A stretch of 26,056 bases of DNA, from the IMG/VR virus record IMGVR_UViG_3300037041_000888, positions 1 to 26,056 of that record; one strand, written 5' to 3'. Position 1 is the first letter of the stretch, and each line of letters starts with the position of its first letter. Origin of the DNA: a virus. Positions 7,301-14,155 of the stretch are shown one piece after another. The position numbers and the translations under genes are program-made. The notes beneath the pieces were generated by a model. It saw only the letters and a list, made by a program, of their open reading frames with translations, was not told where the DNA came from and made no database searches.

Positions 7301-7938
7301 GACAAATTAAGCGTGTATGTGTTGCCCGTTCCTACTTGCTCACCATCGGCAAACCAAGTAAAGGTAAATGATGGTAAAGGGTAACCGCTCCAAGTTCCCG
7401 TAGTGCAAGTTAGCGTACTGCCTTGCGTATTGCTTCCGCTTATTACGGGTGCGATAGTGTTGATAGGCGATGCGTTGGCGGGTACAATTGGCACGGCACC
7501 CGAGTAGCACACCGATGGACTGCCTATGCCGTTGGTAGCCGTTCCTTTTACTCGTATGTACTTGCCAACATCGGTCGGTGCAATAAGAAACGATGCGCCC
7601 GTGATGCCCGTAGACACCCAAGTAATACCATCAATTGAAGATTCCCACAAATATGTTTTAGTCGGCGTTGGAATACCGATAGCGGGAAAGTTTAATACAT
7701 TGATTGTTTCGCCCGGTTGGTCTGCATCGCTGATATGTACTGCCATGCAAGTTGGTGCTTGGTCGGCGCACGTTGGTGTGTTCGATTGAAAATAAATAAA
7801 CCAATCGTAACCGCTTTTGGCTACGCCGTTTCCAAGCCATACCTCATCGGTGGTACATGAACACCAATTGATTGAGGATATGTAAGCGAAAAAATCGCAA
7901 GTATTTAATTGTTGACCTGTGGCTAAATTTGTAAACAT
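4393..7938 (-). CDS. Large receptor-binding tail or virion fibre: Ig-like repeats plus C-terminal lectin-like (AbfB-type) module
   Basis: This 1181-residue protein begins with a Cys-containing N-terminal region (residues 1-80, probably virion attachment). It then carries about nine Ig-like domains of 80-95 residues (roughly 85-900), with the repeated pattern APxISG...GTWxG...YxW...DxGxxIxCxVTATNxxG. Three domains keep a Cys pair at the usual B/F-strand places (178/221, 267/310, 359/402), and the last has 830/877. Domains six and eight share the segment QYSTDxGxTWxxYAPLQTGAT. From about residue 905 a different module follows, with PLIRIRRESDNAEINIGHD, VVTIYDQIGANNFTQAT and NQPIIYTGG. It resembles the arabinofuranosidase-B/laminin-G-like module common at the ends of phage tail proteins, which binds glycans. 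I infer receptor or mucus binding. It lies after the neck genes and before the lysis genes. Confidence 0.8.
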   Translation of the reverse strand: MFTNLATGQQLNTCDFFAYISSINWCSCTTDEVWLGNGVAKSGYDWFIYFQSNTPTCADQAPTCMAVHISDADQPGETINVLNFPAIGIPTPTKTYLWESSIDGITWVSTGITGASFLIAPTDVGKYIRVKGTATNGIGSPSVCYSGAVPIVPANASPINTIAPVISGSNTQGSTLTCTTGTWSGYPLPSFTFTWFADGEQVGTGNTYTLNLSDSLKDIKCFVTASNGINPNGTQASNMITAGDYSPQNITTPTISGGTTLGSQLTCSVGSWSGTNITYNFQWFSGATPVGDNSAQYQLVITDTLANITCVVTAVNPAGSNSATSNTITAGDYSPVNIVAPSIVVVGGGPANPGQVIECFIGTWQGNNITYSYQWLNGITPIGTNSNTYQVQPSDIGDSITCVVTGTNLGGTASATSNNIVVPSGPGVTPPSNATPPIISVAGGGSPITGATMAVSVGTWNGTSPIVYTYEWFSGITSVATTPSYIIQASDYGAVITCVVTATNAYGVASQVSNSITAVGNAPVNVVAPSIIGNNTPGDTLSINLGSWNASPPITVYTYLWQYSTDGGATWSNYAPLQTGATKVVITADIGRVIRCRVTATNPVGTGQAFTNSEYIDSAPINVTAPVVTGATLVGSVLTTTDGTWTGSGTITYTYRWLRNGVAIGGATSSTYTTILADSGANIQSEVTATNAIGPSVLASNVIVPTSPPAILQPPVIFGSYTSGSTLFSQDGVYTGTPSSTITRKWQYSTDSGVTWTDYAPLQTGATYIVQPTDNGRWIRILETATNGITPDIITPSNYIEIASLGACGAIITGVPIISGIQVVSQTLSCSIVPLTITGSPTPTVSYQWYYGLTMIAGAITSTYVLQPLQSGERVWCRVTASNVNGTSYVDSNELAIFTTIADKYPTSWHSGWWPFLLRGAYFGQPLIRIRRESDNAEINIGHDNNGYLNEALINSHCAGTIGRVVTIYDQIGANNFTQATPANQPIIYTGGTIVKDNGIAVINNQTVSGQQMTVAGSAAAGTYNFMHNGLTATYGLYAVSKSANLTALIIGTGTTTTTTRGFVLLWTTTNTIRTTITNGAANVMNIAPGASTIVVPKTHVISMINKPNNTAATLRGRIIANNAYAASSTVTAAPSALNPTFDLYWGGSAIYQHMGAIIAQSETFANNIHEAIRSQFNITY

Positions 7939-7941
7939 GGC

Positions 7942-8226
7942 TTATACTCTTGGGGGTCTTGTGGTTTGTGTTGTGGTGTATTGCGTAACCTTGTAGTATG
8001 CGTTGAACGCATCGTCTACGATGTACTGCGTAGGGTCAACAACTGCTACCATATTGGTTGTAAATTGTCCGTGGTCGATGCTTGATACCGATGCCGTTAC
8101 ATCCGTGCCTAAAATATTAAACGATGCGCCTGCAGATGCACCGCACGGGTAACTGATGTACTCATCACCCGCATAATCGATGCAAATGGAATCGTTCCCT
8201 ACGGGTATGTTCATTGGTGATATCAT
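7942..8226 (-). CDS. Small protein of unknown function before the fibre gene
   Basis: This 94-residue protein starts MISPMNIPVGNDSICIDYAG and is strand-rich, with two cysteines and a threonine-rich C-terminus (TQYTTTQTTRPPRV). No membrane segment or enzyme motif is visible. Its start overlaps the stop of the membrane protein gene by four bases, and the fibre gene starts three bases after its stop. It may be a fibre attachment or virion-surface protein by context only. Confidence 0.55.
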   Translation of the reverse strand: MISPMNIPVGNDSICIDYAGDEYISYPCGASAGASFNILGTDVTASVSSIDHGQFTTNMVAVVDPTQYIVDDAFNAYYKVTQYTTTQTTRPPRV

Positions 8227-8591
8227 AGTTCGATGTGTTCGGTTTCGGTTTTAAATTGTGTTTGCGTTGGCTCGTCTTTTTTCATTTGGTAGGCAACAAG
8301 AAAATAAAACCATAACGTCATACCGCTAAACATTACCCACCAAAAAAGCAAGTAATACCAAGCGAGATTCGTAAGCATTACGGCTAATATCCAATAAATA
8401 ACATCACTAAATAATTGCGTGTTACACATGGGGCAACCGCCTAACCGCTTGTACCAAAACTCGCTACGGGGTTGTAACCATACCAACGGCTTCTGCATGA
8501 AATCGAATATTTGCCCTTGGCGGATGCAGTATTGATAAAGCAAGGCTACGCCCGCCGTTGATAATGCTGATATGAAAAAGATAAGTGCCAT
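8223..8591 (-). CDS. Membrane protein with a CPMC motif
   Basis: This 122-residue protein has an N-terminal hydrophobic segment (residues about 2-20), a soluble loop holding GGCPMCNTQ (CxxC), and a long hydrophobic stretch (about 62-102: VIYWILAVMLTNLAWYYLLF and the following VMFSGMTLWFYFLVAY) that probably forms two helices. The C-terminus is polar and acidic. It could be a lysis, superinfection-exclusion or virion-membrane protein. The CxxC may bind a metal or exchange disulphides. The gene overlaps both neighbours slightly, so it is part of the late operon. I do not recognise its family with confidence. Confidence 0.6.
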   Translation of the reverse strand: MALIFFISALSTAGVALLYQYCIRQGQIFDFMQKPLVWLQPRSEFWYKRLGGCPMCNTQLFSDVIYWILAVMLTNLAWYYLLFWWVMFSGMTLWFYFLVAYQMKKDEPTQTQFKTETEHIEL

Positions 8592-9289
8592 TAGTTTGTG
8601 TATATATAAGTTGCTCCGAAATTGTTTGTGTTCACATAACCAGGGGCCAAGAATCCTACTTGGTTAACTTGAATGTTAAACGTAAAGTGTTGGTTGCAGT
8701 TCGGTAATTCGGCGTACATATAAATGTCCAACGTTGGGAGGCGATTTCCCGCCAAATACTGCTCGTTGAGGTACAATGGTTGCGTTCTTGCTGAATCATA
8801 ATATAACGTGAACGGGTGCGGGTTACCGCCGGGGTGCGTTAATGTTGCACCAATTTCAAAATAAGTGTTTATAAGGAACGCTTGCAATTCATTATAGTTG
8901 ATACGGAAATGTACCAAGTGCCGACCCGCAGCGCAAGGTTGTGCGCTTATAAATTGCATCGTAGTTGTGAACGCATCGTAAGGCGGTGCGGGTGGTTGCG
9001 GTTGAAATGTCGAATTGCTTGGCAGTATTGTAACCTTAAAACAACTGATTAGCACGTTATCGCCATCGTAAATTTGAAACGTAACGTTTGAGGCTTCATT
9101 GAAGATGTATGAAGGAACTTGCAGGAACCCGTTTACGGGGTCTGCCAACCACTCACGGGTAATCATTGCGCCGTTAAATTGGTACGCAATAGTGTAGTAC
9201 CCTTGCACGGGTTGCACGATGTTGGTGAGTATCGGCGCACACGCCGAGTGGCAACCTAAATCAATCGGATTTTCGCAACATAAACTCAT
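8591..9289 (-). CDS. Cysteine-rich probable virion protein
   Basis: The 232-residue protein starts MSLCCENPIDLGCHSAC, a dense cluster of four cysteines in the first 17 residues, with three more later. The rest is strand-rich, with a proline-rich linker (PQPPAPPY) near the middle separating two probable beta domains. There is no signal peptide. It follows the neck candidates and shares a base with the next gene. A structural, perhaps tail-surface role is inferred from context and composition. I do not recognise a family. Confidence 0.6.
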   Translation of the reverse strand: MSLCCENPIDLGCHSACAPILTNIVQPVQGYYTIAYQFNGAMITREWLADPVNGFLQVPSYIFNEASNVTFQIYDGDNVLISCFKVTILPSNSTFQPQPPAPPYDAFTTTMQFISAQPCAAGRHLVHFRINYNELQAFLINTYFEIGATLTHPGGNPHPFTLYYDSARTQPLYLNEQYLAGNRLPTLDIYMYAELPNCNQHFTFNIQVNQVGFLAPGYVNTNNFGATYIYTN

Positions 9290-9293
9290 AGTT

Positions 9294-9791
9294 CTAACAA
9301 TTACAAAGGTTAATTTGGTCGGCGCATTTTTTAAGGTTGACTAATTCCTCAACTTCAAAATCCACCGAACACAAATGTAAATTCATTAAGTTATTCGATA
9401 TTTTTTCGTTACCTACTTCGTCTCTAAACACTTGTGTACGTTCCGTGGTGGAACGAGTAACAAGATGCCCTAAACGGCTAATCGCATCCACTAAAATAGC
9501 AAGGTGTTGTTCCTCGTCTACGTTGTGGAAAACACTCACAATTCGGCAGTTGGTGGTGGCTCTATACGATAGCGGTCGGCACGAATAACGTTGTGCCGAG
9601 TAGCGGGTTTCTTTGAGCGAACGGATATAAAAATAATTGCCATTCGCATCGCTTATGCCTCGGTATTCAAAATTGTCATCGAGTACCACATCTTTGTTGC
9701 TTGGCTTATGCACGTTAGCAAAACCCGTGTTGTATTGCGGGTACGTTGCGAGTAAGTACGTTTTAATATCGGTGAGTATATTTTTAACCAT
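9294..9791 (-). CDS. Probable head-tail connector or tail completion protein
   Basis: This 165-residue protein has a small alpha/beta look (MVKNILTDIKTYLLATYPQ at the N-terminus) and ends in a cysteine cluster, KKCADQINLCNC. Size and position, two genes after the first structural protein behind the capsid gene and directly after a 185-residue neck candidate, are what one expects of a connector or tail terminator in a long-tailed phage. The start overlaps the end of the previous gene by eight bases. No direct family motif is visible, so the name comes from position. Confidence 0.5.
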   Translation of the reverse strand: MVKNILTDIKTYLLATYPQYNTGFANVHKPSNKDVVLDDNFEYRGISDANGNYFYIRSLKETRYSAQRYSCRPLSYRATTNCRIVSVFHNVDEEQHLAILVDAISRLGHLVTRSTTERTQVFRDEVGNEKISNNLMNLHLCSVDFEVEELVNLKKCADQINLCNC

Positions 9792-10341
9792 TGGATATAA
9801 CTATTTTAACGCCTTCCTCAAGGCTGTTTTTTAATTGCTCGACTTCGCTCGGCGTGAGCGTTTGGAACTCGCTAAACTTGTCGGTAAGTCCTTCAATCTT
9901 TTTGTGTTCCATCGTATCGTTTTGCCCGAACACAACCGAACTGCCGAACTTGAAAACACGATAGGCGTTTTTAAGGCTTCCCGAATAATCGAGGTTCACT
10001 TTGTCCGTTGGCCTTGCTTGTACTTGTCGGAGTTCCTTGTAGCCTTGTGGCAAGTACATTGATTTGCGTGGGCGTGTAACCACCTTAAACGCCGTATCGC
10101 CGTTTTTTCCTTTCGGTTTAAAAGCCGATTTGCGCACGAACTGCTCTTTTGTAAAGTAATTCGGTTTTTCCGAATAATTGCCCAACTCCGAATTATTGCT
10201 ATTCAAACCTTCCACGAAAACCCGTTGTAAAAAATTGGCTTGTAGTTCGCTCATACTTTGCACCACGGCAACGTCAACCGCTTGGCTATCCAAGTTATCG
10301 GCAATCTCTTGCAAGCGTGCTGAAAGGTCTACAAATGCCAT
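9784..10341 (-). CDS. Probable neck protein (HK97 gp10-like position)
   Basis: This 185-residue protein has an amphipathic N-terminal helix (AFVDLSARLQEIADNL), a helix with FLQRVFVEGL, a basic middle (KSAFKPKGKNGDTAFKVVTRPR) and a C-terminal helix. It contains no cysteine, unlike its neighbours. Length, charge pattern and place after the capsid genes fit head-tail connector or tail-completion proteins of the HK97 gp10 type. I cannot confirm the fold from sequence. Confidence 0.5.
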   Translation of the reverse strand: MAFVDLSARLQEIADNLDSQAVDVAVVQSMSELQANFLQRVFVEGLNSNNSELGNYSEKPNYFTKEQFVRKSAFKPKGKNGDTAFKVVTRPRKSMYLPQGYKELRQVQARPTDKVNLDYSGSLKNAYRVFKFGSSVVFGQNDTMEHKKIEGLTDKFSEFQTLTPSEVEQLKNSLEEGVKIVISNG

Positions 10342-11313
10342 TTAAACGGATGTTTTAATATTTACGCCACCGCAATCTACACACTTGCAGTTACCATCGT
10401 TTTGCACAAGGTAGTTACGGATGCCGGCAAACATATTCGTGAGGTAGCCTTCGTAGCGGCCGTAGGCTTTATCGCTCTCGGCTTTGAGTTGGTCGGTTTG
10501 GTAGATGGTCATGTAACTGATGCGGTTGTTACTGATGGCTTCCTCGTAAAACATCGCACCGCAAAGTTCGTAGGCGGCTTGGCCGAGTAGCGATTGTGTG
10601 GCAAGGTCGCACGTTACTTTGCTTAAATCGCATTGACAAATAATATTGGCCGATATGCCGTACCCTTCGGAGGTGTTTAAATTAGTACCGCTCATTCCGT
10701 TGATACGCACACACTCGTTTTTCATTGAACCACCGCAACCGACACCGCAGTTGACGCCCGTAGAATACACGGGAATGTTGCCGGGTAATGTTATTTGTAC
10801 CTCGTTTCCGATAATAGGCTTGTTGATAACGAGTTCTTTGATAACGCCCGCCGTGAGCGTTACGTTGATTGTGTACACCATGCCACCCGTGTCGCTTATG
10901 GTTAGCGTAGTGGCACCCGTGTAATTGGTAAGGATGCGCACCGATTGAATAACCAAGGTATAGAAACGACATTGTGGCTTCTGCTTGTATGCAACAATAC
11001 CCCGTGCGTTCGGTGATGTGGCGAGGTATGTGGTTTTAAATTCGCCCGTACTCCATACGCTTGATGGTATCGAGTTCACTCGGTAATTAGCGGCGATGTA
11101 GGATTGAACATCGGAGTTCAATTTCATCATTGCACGGCGGCGTAAATCGAGCAAGTAATTATACCCCGTGATGGTTTTCTCATCATTGAATTGGGCCGCA
11201 GATTTGATTGTTATGCCGGGGTAATCCGAAATATAATAACCGCTTAAACTTTCGGTGTCTGCTTGTCCACAAACCCCACGAACGCCGATAATATTTTCAA
11301 TACAAGATGCCAT
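10342..11313 (-). CDS. Cysteine-rich virion structural protein next to the capsid gene
   Basis: The protein has 323 residues from the ATG at 11313 (MASCIENIIGVRGVCG). An in-frame longer start at 11385 would be translated through the terminator stem after the capsid gene, so I reject it. The middle (ATTLTISDTGG, then VQITLPGN) looks like a beta sandwich, and the ends are helical. Thirteen cysteines include GVNCGVGCGG, IICQC and a C-terminal GNCKCVDCGG. Position directly after the major capsid gene suggests a head decoration, head-closure or adaptor protein. No family is recognised. Confidence 0.62.
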   Translation of the reverse strand: MASCIENIIGVRGVCGQADTESLSGYYISDYPGITIKSAAQFNDEKTITGYNYLLDLRRRAMMKLNSDVQSYIAANYRVNSIPSSVWSTGEFKTTYLATSPNARGIVAYKQKPQCRFYTLVIQSVRILTNYTGATTLTISDTGGMVYTINVTLTAGVIKELVINKPIIGNEVQITLPGNIPVYSTGVNCGVGCGGSMKNECVRINGMSGTNLNTSEGYGISANIICQCDLSKVTCDLATQSLLGQAAYELCGAMFYEEAISNNRISYMTIYQTDQLKAESDKAYGRYEGYLTNMFAGIRNYLVQNDGNCKCVDCGGVNIKTSV

Positions 11314-11330
11314 CGTAAATAATTGTCTTA

Positions 11331-11366
11331 CAAAAATAAAAAAAGGCCACCGAGTTGGTGGCCTTT
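11331..11366 (-). terminator. Rho-independent terminator after the major capsid gene
   Basis: The minus strand forms a perfect 10-bp stem, AAAGGCCACC (11366-11357) with GGTGGCCTTT (11351-11342) around an AACTC loop. A T-rich tail, TTTTTATTTTTG, follows. It starts about 22 bases after the capsid stop codon. The tail also contains TATTTTTG (11338-11331), a match to the Bacteroidota -7 element, so transcription could restart here for the next gene. The terminator is clear; the promoter is weak. Confidence 0.85.
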
Positions 11367-11388
11367 CCTTTACTATGCTATGCACATA

Positions 11389-12486
11389 CTATGCCGATGG
11401 AGGCGGTGTAGCACAAGCGGGAATAGTACCTGGACATACATCGTATTTCACGATACCATTGAAACAAGAGTCTTTACAACCCGTTGTTGGCAAGTTTAAG
11501 AACTTGTAGAACGTTTTCAAGTGGTACTGCCATTTTTGGCATTTTGGTTCGTAAACAATATTCAAGTCGAACAACATACCCGATACTGGGTCTTGTACAA
11601 CTGAATGTAAGTAAGTAGAACCTTGTTGCAACAAAGATGTAGGATCTACGGCATCCCAATTCACCGAACTTTCACGAGATGCGAACAAGCCCGCATTTTC
11701 ACTGAACGTTAAGATGTTGGCAACACCGGGCAATAATGCGAACATAACCTCGTTACCCGTTACCACAGGGGCACAATTGGCCGTTACGATGTTCTTGTCG
11801 TAGAACGCAGGGAAACGGCGCATATTTTGTAACATGATACCGGCTTGATCCATACCTACATTGCGTTGTACCTCGGCGAATTTCTTCACTTGGCGGTTGC
11901 CTAACAAAACGGGAGTTACACCACCGAAACCTGCATCAGCAAAGTCTGCCATAATATCGGCGTCAACTTCGTAATTAGGTGCGCCGAGGGCGTTGATTAA
12001 ATTTAAGGTTTTGCTATCCGTACCCGTTGCAAAACAACCGGCTTCGGTACATAACCAAGTTACATACGCAGTATCGATTGCGCTTTTGATTTTCTGCATT
12101 TGGTCCCACAAGTGAGCGGAGAACGCAGAGGTCGGTGTTAACGAACCTAAATCACGGAGCGATTCGATTGGAATGTTTTTCCAAGCGGGCATCGCAAAAC
12201 AATCAAACGAGTTGAATGTCAAACACTCGGTTAAGGCACCGGCATCTGCACCAGCACCACCACAAGCGAAATCATCACACTCAACGGGCGTATCACACGC
12301 ACCTTTGGCATAAGTGATAGAATACTGCGAACGTACTCCGTTTTTTTGAATCATCTGCGCTTCTACTTGTGCGCCATTATCGGCCGAAAAGGCCATTTCT
12401 ACTGCACCGGCGGGGGCGGTGTAGCGGTTTAAACTATACAAGTCGTTAAGTACGGCTTGTATATTAATTGTGCAATTGTTTGCCAT
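11389..12486 (-). CDS. Major capsid protein (probable, HK97 fold)
   Basis: This 365-residue protein has the size and place of a major capsid protein: it follows a cysteine-free, charged, helical scaffold-like protein and is followed by a strong terminator, as expected for a very highly expressed gene. The segment KKFAEVQRNVGMDQAGIMLQ and the following RRFPAFYDKNI resemble the central part of capsid proteins I know from Bacteroidota phages. The 14 cysteines are unusual, with a cluster near residues 65-97 and another in the last 30 residues (CKDSC, then CPGTIPAC). No protease gene is visible beside it, so head maturation may not need one. The call rests mainly on context. Confidence 0.66.
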   Translation of the reverse strand: MANNCTINIQAVLNDLYSLNRYTAPAGAVEMAFSADNGAQVEAQMIQKNGVRSQYSITYAKGACDTPVECDDFACGGAGADAGALTECLTFNSFDCFAMPAWKNIPIESLRDLGSLTPTSAFSAHLWDQMQKIKSAIDTAYVTWLCTEAGCFATGTDSKTLNLINALGAPNYEVDADIMADFADAGFGGVTPVLLGNRQVKKFAEVQRNVGMDQAGIMLQNMRRFPAFYDKNIVTANCAPVVTGNEVMFALLPGVANILTFSENAGLFASRESSVNWDAVDPTSLLQQGSTYLHSVVQDPVSGMLFDLNIVYEPKCQKWQYHLKTFYKFLNLPTTGCKDSCFNGIVKYDVCPGTIPACATPPPSA

Positions 12487-12512
12487 CTTATAAAAGATTT
12501 AAAAAAGAGAAT

Positions 12513-12578
12513 AAATAGGTCTATTTCCAATAGGCAAGACAAGGCCAAAAAGAAAAAAAATTACTATTTTAAATAGGC
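12513..12578. repeat. Repeated inverted CTATTT/AAATAG elements in the capsid gene leader
   Basis: The 136-base gap before the capsid gene contains two palindromes: AAATAGGTCTATTT (12513-12526) and CTATTTTAAATAG (12564-12576). A further AATAGGC copy (12529-12535) lies between them. On the transcript they allow alternative small stems, for example CTATTGGAAATAG, with a long T-rich run between. The rest of the gap is AT-rich and holds no gene. They may be operator sites, a leader structure or a weak terminator. Confidence 0.45.
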
Positions 12579-12622
12579 ATAGTTGCCAAGGGTTGAGATT
12601 GCTCTCGGTGTGCAAGTATCGT

Positions 12623-13480
12623 TTACCCAATCGGGATTTGTTCCATCTTAGCGGCTAATCCCGCAGATGCAGGCTTTTTGCCTTCGGTTTGTTGTTGTTG
12701 TTGTCCACCGCCGGGCAAAGGTTTTGTTTCCGTGCCACCGCTTTTCTTACCCAAGTCGAACTCGGCCACGATGTCCTCAACGAGCGACTCTATCGTGTGC
12801 AATGTGGTATCGTTTTTCTTTAGGTGTTCGCCATCCGAACCTAACTTAAATAACCCGATGTTGCCATCTTCTTTCAACTGCAATAACGCACGGCTCGATA
12901 ATTGGCCACGAATTAACTCGGCGGCCTTGCTTGCGCTCATTGCGGTTTTGCCATCGAGAATAGATATAAGTTTTGAAGATAGAATACCATCCAACTTGAA
13001 TTTGTTGATTGCGTCTTGCGCTTCCTTTTGCGCCTTGCTTGTGATTTCGGGAATGGCCTTTTCGTACTCGTCAATCTTTGAGTTCGCCGCCTCCAACATC
13101 TTTTGTAAGTCGGTTTCGCTTGCTCCCGTTTTGGTGCTTACTTTTTCTTTCAATAACTCCAAGGCTTTATCGATTGTCTTACCCGAATTTTCGGGGTCAT
13201 TAAGTACATCTTCAATCTCCTTGTTCGTGAGCGCATTACCGAAAACCTTGTTAGCCATGTTCAAAGTTTCCTTCATGTACTTACCTTTCAATTGCCCTCG
13301 CTCGGTCTTAAAACGCTCGTTTAATTCGCCCTCAACGAATGGGCGTGCGTAGCCTTGTGCGGCCTTTAAGATGTCTGAAACGGCTTCGGGTTTATCCTCA
13401 TCGGATAATAAAATGGTTTTGATTTCCTCAACGTTTTCAACGCCGAGATTTTTGAGTAATGATTCGAGATTTTTAGACAT
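12623..13480 (-). CDS. Probable capsid scaffold protein
   Basis: The 285-residue protein is highly charged, rich in lysine and glutamate, predicted mostly helical with coiled-coil stretches (around residues 60-165), and lacks cysteine. It ends in a flexible GQQQQQTEGKKPASAGLAAK tail. These are usual features of phage scaffolds, which build the inner core of the procapsid and leave before DNA packaging. It lies directly upstream of the major capsid gene, the standard place. A minor capsid or tail protein is less likely. Confidence 0.62.
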   Translation of the reverse strand: MSKNLESLLKNLGVENVEEIKTILLSDEDKPEAVSDILKAAQGYARPFVEGELNERFKTERGQLKGKYMKETLNMANKVFGNALTNKEIEDVLNDPENSGKTIDKALELLKEKVSTKTGASETDLQKMLEAANSKIDEYEKAIPEITSKAQKEAQDAINKFKLDGILSSKLISILDGKTAMSASKAAELIRGQLSSRALLQLKEDGNIGLFKLGSDGEHLKKNDTTLHTIESLVEDIVAEFDLGKKSGGTETKPLPGGGQQQQQTEGKKPASAGLAAKMEQIPIG

Positions 13481-13507
13481 ATGATTGTTTAAATTGGTGT
13501 TGTTTTT

Positions 13508-13579
13508 CTACTTTCCACACGATGTACAACCGCCATTGTTATGCGCTTGTATTATCGAAAAGAAAGTTATCTTTTTTTT
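13508..13579 (-). other. Candidate -1 frameshift site (A AAA AAA) and 21-codon extension of the 81-residue gene
   Basis: The upstream gene ends GCC GAA AAA AAA AGA TAA, with nine A's in a row. A heptamer A AAA AAA in the zero frame lies at 13579-13573. A -1 slip would read on through 21 codons, giving KITFFSIIQAHNNGGCTSCGK and stopping at 13508. The -1 frame has no ATG near, so the peptide would need frameshifting to be made. The possible downstream stem (TACAA...TTGTA) is over 20 bases away, far for a stimulator. Confidence 0.35.
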
Positions 13580-13812
13580 TCGGCAACCAGTTGCCAGTCC
13601 GCTTCGGGATATGTTGTACCGAACTGCTTGGCGTTTACGATAATCGGCGTGCCTTGCTTATGCTTGTATTCAATCATCACATAACCGGGGCGTAATGCCG
13701 TGCTATTAACTACCGATGCCACCGCTTGCGGTGTTTCCTCAATTATCATCGGCTCGGTTTGGTTGCTTAAAATTTCGCCTTCCATCATTTCAGTGGTTTT
13801 TTTCTTGGCCAT
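13567..13812 (-). CDS. Small protein of unknown function in the head module
   Basis: This 81-residue protein starts MAKKKTTEMMEGEILSNQ, is acidic in its first half and ends in a compact strand-rich part (YVMIEYKHKQGTPIIVNA, then EADWQLVAEKKR). Its start overlaps the stop of the previous gene as TAATG, so it is probably translationally coupled. It contains no cysteine in the zero frame. The gene sits between MuF and the scaffold, where small head or connector proteins occur, but no function can be named. Confidence 0.6.
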   Translation of the reverse strand: MAKKKTTEMMEGEILSNQTEPMIIEETPQAVASVVNSTALRPGYVMIEYKHKQGTPIIVNAKQFGTTYPEADWQLVAEKKR

Positions 13813-14081
13813 TAGTATTCAATTTTTAAGTTCGGGTTATTCTTTACCAACTTTTCGGCTTGTGATTTTACCACCGCCATTGCGATAATACGCCCCGTGT
13901 GGGCGTTCAATACCTTAACCTTATTCGTTGGTGCGCTTGCCTCTTGGCGGGTTACTGCGGTAACGTGAGGCACAATAGCGGGTGTTTCGATTATTTCGAT
14001 TGCTTCGGCTTTCGCTTCTTCGATTGCTTCTTCGATAATAACACCGACTTTTTCCCGCTTGATTTTTGTGGCTTTGGCCAT
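13812..14081 (-). CDS. Small protein of unknown function, lysine/glutamate-rich N-terminus
   Basis: This 89-residue protein begins MAKATKIKREKVGVIIEEAI, has a long helical EA-rich segment, and ends in a small domain (KVKVLNAHTGRIIAMAVV, then NNPNLKIEY). I chose the ATG at 14081: the longer open frame to 14261 runs in the shadow of the MuF gene and encodes an unrelated tail. A TAnnTTTG element lies about 18 bases upstream. Its function is not recognised. It pairs in size and start (MAK) with the next gene. Confidence 0.58.
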   Translation of the reverse strand: MAKATKIKREKVGVIIEEAIEEAKAEAIEIIETPAIVPHVTAVTRQEASAPTNKVKVLNAHTGRIIAMAVVKSQAEKLVKNNPNLKIEY

Positions 14082-14098
14082 AATGATAATTATGAATA

Positions 14099-14106
14099 CA
14101 AAAATA
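14099..14106 (-). promoter_or_regulatory. Candidate Bacteroidota promoter, -7 element TATTTTTG
   Basis: The minus strand reads GTTTCTATTTTTGTATTC in the 74-base gap between the MuF stop and the next start, matching TAnnTTTG. It would give scaffold and capsid genes extra transcription. The -33 side shows no clear TTTG, so this is a moderate candidate. Confidence 0.38.
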
Positions 14107-14155
14107 GAAACGATGCGCTCGGCTATGTAATAACCAATATCCACTATGTGTATAT

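Noticed and set aside
4393-7938. Repeated short DNA words in the fibre gene as a CRISPR-like or tandem repeat array
   Set aside because: The repeats are diverged coding repeats of 80-95 codons in one frame (Ig-like domains), with no constant repeat or spacer length.
11314-11385. Longer N-terminus of the 323-residue structural protein starting at 11385
   Set aside because: The added codons run through the terminator stem after the capsid gene and encode an unlikely N-terminus. The ATG at 11313 gives a normal start.
12678-13352. Long open frame (224 codons) on the plus strand inside the scaffold gene
   Set aside because: It is antisense to a gene with clear coding character. The serine/phenylalanine/leucine-rich translation is typical of the reverse strand of a Glu/Lys-rich gene, and there is no promoter or neighbouring plus-strand gene.
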